Position numbers and translations under genes: made by a program. From positions 1 to 8,136 of the forward strand of contig NZ_JAILQF010000315.1 in assembly GCF_024699075.1 (NCBI RefSeq): a stretch of 8,136 nt of DNA. The letters are read 5' to 3'. The notes under the pieces were generated by a model. That model made no database searches, was not told where the DNA came from, and worked only from the letters and a program-made list of their open reading frames with translations. Of this stretch, positions 6,378 through 8,136 are shown piece by piece (the first letter of the stretch is position 1; the number at the start of each line of letters is the position of its first letter). The stretch comes from Butyrivibrio sp. GTDB taxonomy: Bacteria; Bacillota_A; Clostridia; Lachnospirales; Lachnospiraceae.

Positions 6378-7613
6378 TTATTTGGACTTTCTTCTTATAG
6401 CATATGTACCTGCTCCGACTACTGCTGCAAGTGCTACAATTCCTCCAACTATAGGAAGTGTTGTATTATTGGCCGTATTTTCTTTTTTAGCACCAGCAAC
6501 TTCCTGTTCTTCATTGTGATCAGTCTGATTTACAGCTTCTGTACTATCAGCAACTTTGTCTTTACTGTCATTTTCATCGTCACCTGTATTAGTAGCCACT
6601 TCAACCTCTTCGTAATATACTTCATAAGAATCTTTATCACTTACCACTACCCAAACATCAACTCCTGAATCTATTGATATATCTGCTGTCTGTACAGATC
6701 CATCACATGCATTAACTATGATAGAGTTTACCCATCCTGGAACTTCTTTGATAAGCCATCCGTTCTCGCCTTCTTCAAGAGCTTCTCCAGGCCATGTACT
6801 ATATACTCCAGTCCCATCAGGAGCTGACCAAGCCCAAAGACAAGGCTTTTCCCAATCACTTGGCGCTGTTACATGAATAGTTATGTTTGGTGCTGCTGCC
6901 TTGTCAGGATCCATATATGAAAACTCATATGTTCCATCAGATTCAATATTTACCCATACTTCTGCAGCATCAATCTTAATATCTTCAGTTTTAGATTTAC
7001 CATCTTCAGAGCTTACTGTTATAGTCTTTGCTGATACTGGAATGTCAGCTGTATACCAGTTTGTAGAATCCAGTAGCATTTCTTTGCCCAGATCATCTTC
7101 AAAAGCATATGTCCCATCTTCCAAACTTCCCTGAAGGAAAGGCACTCCCCAGGAATCTTCTGCTCTTACATGAACTGGAAATTTCTCAACATATTCTGGA
7201 ATATCACCTGTTGTAAGCTTATCTGTAACTATGCTAACATCATCGGGTGCATTTACTGTAACCCATGTATTAACAGCCTCTTCAAGAATGATCTCATCTG
7301 TCTGAACTTCGCCATTATTAGCATTTATAATAATGTGATTAGCCCACGAAGGAATGTATATATAATACCAACCATCATTATTTTTATCCTGATCCATTAC
7401 TCCACCAGGCCACATATCAAAAGCACTATTACCATCTTCATCCCATGCCCATACACAAGGGTTCTCCCAGTCATCTGGAACCTGAGAATATACAACTATC
7501 TTTTCATTATCGCCACCTTCTGCCTCTACCGGAACTGCAATCTTAGAAAGAATAGCCACAAAAGCTATAAGAGCAATTGCAAGTTTTGAAACAAGCATTT
7601 TTAACTGTTTCAT
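6378..7613 (-). CDS. Secreted, membrane-anchored triple CBM26-like starch-binding protein without a catalytic domain
   Basis: A 411-residue cell-surface protein likely to bind starch or maltodextrin. A signal peptide occupies residues 1 to about 31, with probable cleavage after VEA. Three modules of about 80 residues follow: R1 39-119, R2 146-222, R3 244-324. R1 and R3 share a clear CBM26-like pattern: DWE-PC-WAW, then a WPG, then GW, then PxW-N-III/IIV-NA-(N/D)G-VQT-(D/A)-I, then V-WV-V. R2 keeps the spacing and the PV-A-TITVSSEDG and EVWVNI ends but has lost the WAW and WPG aromatics. A polar linker rich in D, E, N, K and T (about 338-384) leads to TTLPIVGG, a hydrophobic span (387-405) and an RRKSK tail, so the C-terminus is anchored in the membrane or perhaps the wall. 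No glycosidase, SLH or ATPase domain is visible. It is first in the operon, with a textbook AGGAGG (7619-7624) five bases from ATG 7611-7613. CBM26 is my assignment by motif; another starch-binding CBM family is possible. Confidence 0.85.
   Translation of the reverse strand: MKQLKMLVSKLAIALIAFVAILSKIAVPVEAEGGDNEKIVVYSQVPDDWENPCVWAWDEDGNSAFDMWPGGVMDQDKNNDGWYYIYIPSWANHIIINANNGEVQTDEIILEEAVNTWVTVNAPDDVSIVTDKLTTGDIPEYVEKFPVHVRAEDSWGVPFLQGSLEDGTYAFEDDLGKEMLLDSTNWYTADIPVSAKTITVSSEDGKSKTEDIKIDAAEVWVNIESDGTYEFSYMDPDKAAAPNITIHVTAPSDWEKPCLWAWSAPDGTGVYSTWPGEALEEGENGWLIKEVPGWVNSIIVNACDGSVQTADISIDSGVDVWVVVSDKDSYEVYYEEVEVATNTGDDENDSKDKVADSTEAVNQTDHNEEQEVAGAKKENTANNTTLPIVGGIVALAAVVGAGTYAIRRKSK
6642..7499 (-). 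repeat. Three tandem CBM26-like module repeats within the surface protein
   Basis: These are protein-level repeats: R1 is encoded at 7257-7499, R2 at 6948-7178, R3 at 6642-6884. R1 and R3 align almost without gaps over the WE-PC-WAW, WPG, GW, N-III-NA and VQT positions and share a Cys (C53 and C258). R2 is far more diverged. Similarity at DNA level is low by eye, so the duplication is old and not a recombination hot spot. Module limits are approximate. Confidence 0.7.
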
Positions 7614-7698
7614 ATTTTCCTCCTGTTTTCTTTTTTGTATTACCTTCTCTTATGGTATTTTTCATGACAGGGTGTGCACATTCCCTTTTGATAGTTTA

Positions 7699-7727
7699 AT
7701 TCTATGAGAAAACAAAAAGCGAAACAA
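7699..7727 (-). promoter_or_regulatory. Candidate proximal promoter P2 of the starch/maltodextrin operon
   Basis: On the minus strand TTGTTT (7727-7722) and TAGAAT (7704-7699) are separated by exactly 17 bases. Transcription would start near 7691, giving a leader of about 78 bases before the CBM protein. The -35 box lies in one arm of the hairpin at 7719-7771, and the operator centre is about 53 bases upstream of the start. A protein bound there would be placed more like an activator than a classical blocker. The competing possibility is that this stretch is just the U-rich tail of a terminator. Confidence 0.4.
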
Positions 7728-7771
7728 CGACAATTTGGGTAAACGTTTTCCCACAAATTGCACTGTTTCGC
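7711..7771 (-). terminator. Large imperfect hairpin with U-rich tail; terminator or leader attenuator containing an operator
   Basis: On the minus strand GCGAAAC (7771-7765) pairs with GTTTCGC (7725-7719). After a 4x5 internal loop, CAATTT pairs with AAATTG, then past a 2-base bulge GGG pairs with CCC, and the apex is AAAACGTTTA. The base of the hairpin is followed by TTTTTGTTTT (7718-7709), the form of a Rho-independent terminator for leftward transcription. It could end transcription of the isomerase gene 165 bases upstream. If the distal promoter is used, it could instead act as an attenuator in the operon leader. The apex coincides with the operator at 7737-7752, so the dyad may also serve at DNA level. 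No energy was calculated and no alternative antiterminator structure was identified. Confidence 0.5.
7737..7752. promoter_or_regulatory. LacI-family operator, probable target of the operon's own regulator
   Basis: The site gggtaaacgttttccc is a 16-base palindrome about a central CG with one mismatched pair (t/a against the mirrored position). AAACGTTT with a central CpG is the hallmark of LacI-family operators, where the hinge helices insert into the minor groove. It also fits the inner core of the CcpA cre consensus (G-N-AAACG-N-W-W-N-C) but differs at the outer T and A positions, which are G and C here. The GGG/CCC ends therefore favour a dedicated regulator such as the LacI gene at 362-1369 over CcpA. 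It lies about 30 bases downstream of a start from the distal promoter, suited to a roadblock, and just upstream of the proximal -35 box. Confidence 0.65.
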
Positions 7772-7780
7772 CTAGGCTAA

Positions 7781-7809
7781 TCTATATATTTTTTATTAAT
7801 TTTATACAA
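7781..7809 (-). promoter_or_regulatory. Candidate distal promoter P1 of the starch/maltodextrin operon
   Basis: On the minus strand TTGTAT (7809-7804), a 17-base A/T-only spacer and TATAGA (7786-7781) form a good sigma-70-type match. Transcription would begin around 7772-7775, next to the 8-base palindrome GCCTAGGC (7770-7777), so that the hairpin and operator would fall in the first 5-60 transcribed bases. The spacing is good, but in such AT-rich DNA chance matches are frequent. Confidence 0.45.
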
Positions 7810-7847
7810 AAAATAAAGAGATCAATAAAAGATTGTTACTTTTGCAC

Positions 7848-7883
7848 AGGAAAAAGCATGGAAAATTTCGCAAGTTTTTTCCT
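7848..7883. repeat. 36-base imperfect palindrome downstream of the isomerase gene
   Basis: The two 18-base halves match at 14 positions when one is reverse-complemented. The outer 8 bases are perfect (aggaaaaa / tttttcct) and the centre reads ggaaaatttcgc. It begins 53 bases after the isomerase stop codon. No run of T follows on either strand, so it is not a standard Rho-independent terminator. It could be a protein-binding dyad, an mRNA 3'-end stabiliser or processing site, or a chance product of A/T runs. Confidence 0.4.
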
Positions 7884-7935
7884 AAATAATTGTTATTATA
7901 ACCATCACTGTCATTATTATTTCTAATCTGATTTT

Positions 7936-8136
7936 TTAATCACTAATCATATCAAGTGGTACAAAGTGCTTATCATTTATATCACAGACCTTCTTAACTC
8001 TTCGTCTGTACTTTTCATCCATGAGAGCATCCGTATTAAGCCAGGTCTTTACTATTTCCATAGATATAAGGGTTCCAATTATCTTGGCGCCAAGGCACAG
8101 GATGTTAGAATCAGTGTGCTGGCGGGCAAGTGTGGC
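7936..8136 (-). CDS. rpiB: RpiB/LacA/LacB-family sugar-phosphate isomerase, C-terminal part (cut by window edge)
   Basis: The last 66 codons and TAA stop of a gene that begins beyond the right edge. The visible peptide starts ATLARQHTDSNILCLGAKII and continues to EIVKTWLNT, matching the ARQHNDANVLALGARVIG...LNTEF region of ribose-5-phosphate isomerase B and galactose-6-phosphate isomerases. These enzymes interconvert aldose and ketose phosphates in the cytoplasm. In the family the segment after LNT is usually EFxGGRHxRRV, whose Arg and His help hold the phosphate. Here it reads DALMDEKYRRRVKKV with no GGRH, and a further 16 residues (CDINDKHFVPLDMISD) close the protein. It may be a paralogue with another sugar-phosphate substrate. 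Without the N-terminal catalytic Cys region, subtype and symbol remain tentative. It points the same way as the maltodextrin genes but is separated by 322 bases of control region. Confidence 0.8.
   Translation of the reverse strand, partial: ATLARQHTDSNILCLGAKIIGTLISMEIVKTWLNTDALMDEKYRRRVKKVCDINDKHFVPLDMISD

Noticed and set aside
7170..7589. Plus-strand 139-codon open frame opposite the CBM gene
   Set aside because: It is antisense to a gene with clear signal peptide and CBM repeats, and is composed of I, N, C and Y runs typical of a shadow frame. The other plus-strand frames at 410-661, 1257-1601, 2438-2842 and 6883-7134 were rejected for the same reason.
7543..7665. Possible 40-codon upstream reading frame starting at ATG 7663-7665 and overlapping the CBM gene start out of frame
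   Set aside because: No ribosome binding site precedes it (the upstream bases are CACACCCTGTC), its peptide is Lys-rich and without recognisable features, and it merely runs through the AGGAGG of the real gene.
7670..7685. Palindromic tgtgcaca flanked by ggg and ccc in the operon leader, considered as a second operator
   Set aside because: The 8-base core lacks the LacI-type AAACGTTT centre and the arms need a 2-base bulge; nothing else supports function.
7735..7926. Plus-strand open frame of 63 codons in the control region
   Set aside because: It covers the operator, hairpin and promoter boxes, has no ribosome binding site, and its peptide is rich in F, N, Y and I as expected from AT-rich non-coding DNA.
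1..8136. CRISPR array, tRNA or rRNA gene, insertion sequence, prophage or defence genes
   Set aside because: No regularly spaced direct repeats, no cloverleaf or rRNA-like stretch, no transposase or integrase peptide and no target-site duplications were seen on either strand.

Overview
The window looks like a stretch of a Gram-positive, AT-rich Firmicute chromosome, most probably a gut or rumen Lachnospiraceae of the Butyrivibrio/Roseburia kind. This is an inference. It rests on AGGAGG-type ribosome binding sites, a lipobox lipoprotein as the solute-binding component, CBM26-like starch-binding modules and a LacI-family local regulator. All recognisable genes lie on the minus strand, so the window reads from right to left. 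By eye the intergenic stretches are very AT-rich; no composition was calculated.

Reading in the direction of transcription, the right edge (7936-8136) holds the C-terminal part of an RpiB/LacA/LacB-family sugar-phosphate isomerase. A 322-base gene-free control region follows (7614-7935). It contains a 36-base imperfect palindrome, a candidate distal promoter (7781-7809), a 53-base imperfect inverted repeat with a LacI-type operator at its centre and a U-rich tail on the transcribed strand (7711-7771), a candidate proximal promoter (7699-7727), and a strong AGGAGG site ahead of the first gene.

Next is a six-gene cluster for starch or maltodextrin use. Its genes are: a secreted, membrane-anchored protein made of three CBM26-like modules with no catalytic domain (6378-7613); a MalE-type substrate-binding lipoprotein (5104-6315); MalF-like and MalG-like permeases (4008-5063 and 3169-4011); a cytoplasmic neopullulanase/cyclomaltodextrinase-type GH13 enzyme (1427-3169); and a LacI-family regulator (362-1369). 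The last part is tightly packed (4-base overlap malF/malG, 1-base overlap malG/GH13), so co-transcription is likely. The regulator may also have its own promoter at 1401-1430. A hairpin with a U-rich tail at 303-333 probably ends the unit. After it comes the N-terminal part of a separate gene (1-216) resembling proteins annotated as AlkZ-related.

Proposed working: the CBM protein holds starch or maltodextrin at the cell surface, MalE/F/G import maltooligosaccharides, the GH13 enzyme cleaves them inside the cell, and the LacI protein senses the sugar and acts at the operator upstream. No ATPase for the transporter and no extracellular amylase are encoded here, so both must come from elsewhere. 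Most of the window is a recognisable maltodextrin operon. The parts most worth a second look are the composite operator/hairpin/promoter element at 7699-7809 and the catalysis-free CBM protein that opens the operon.
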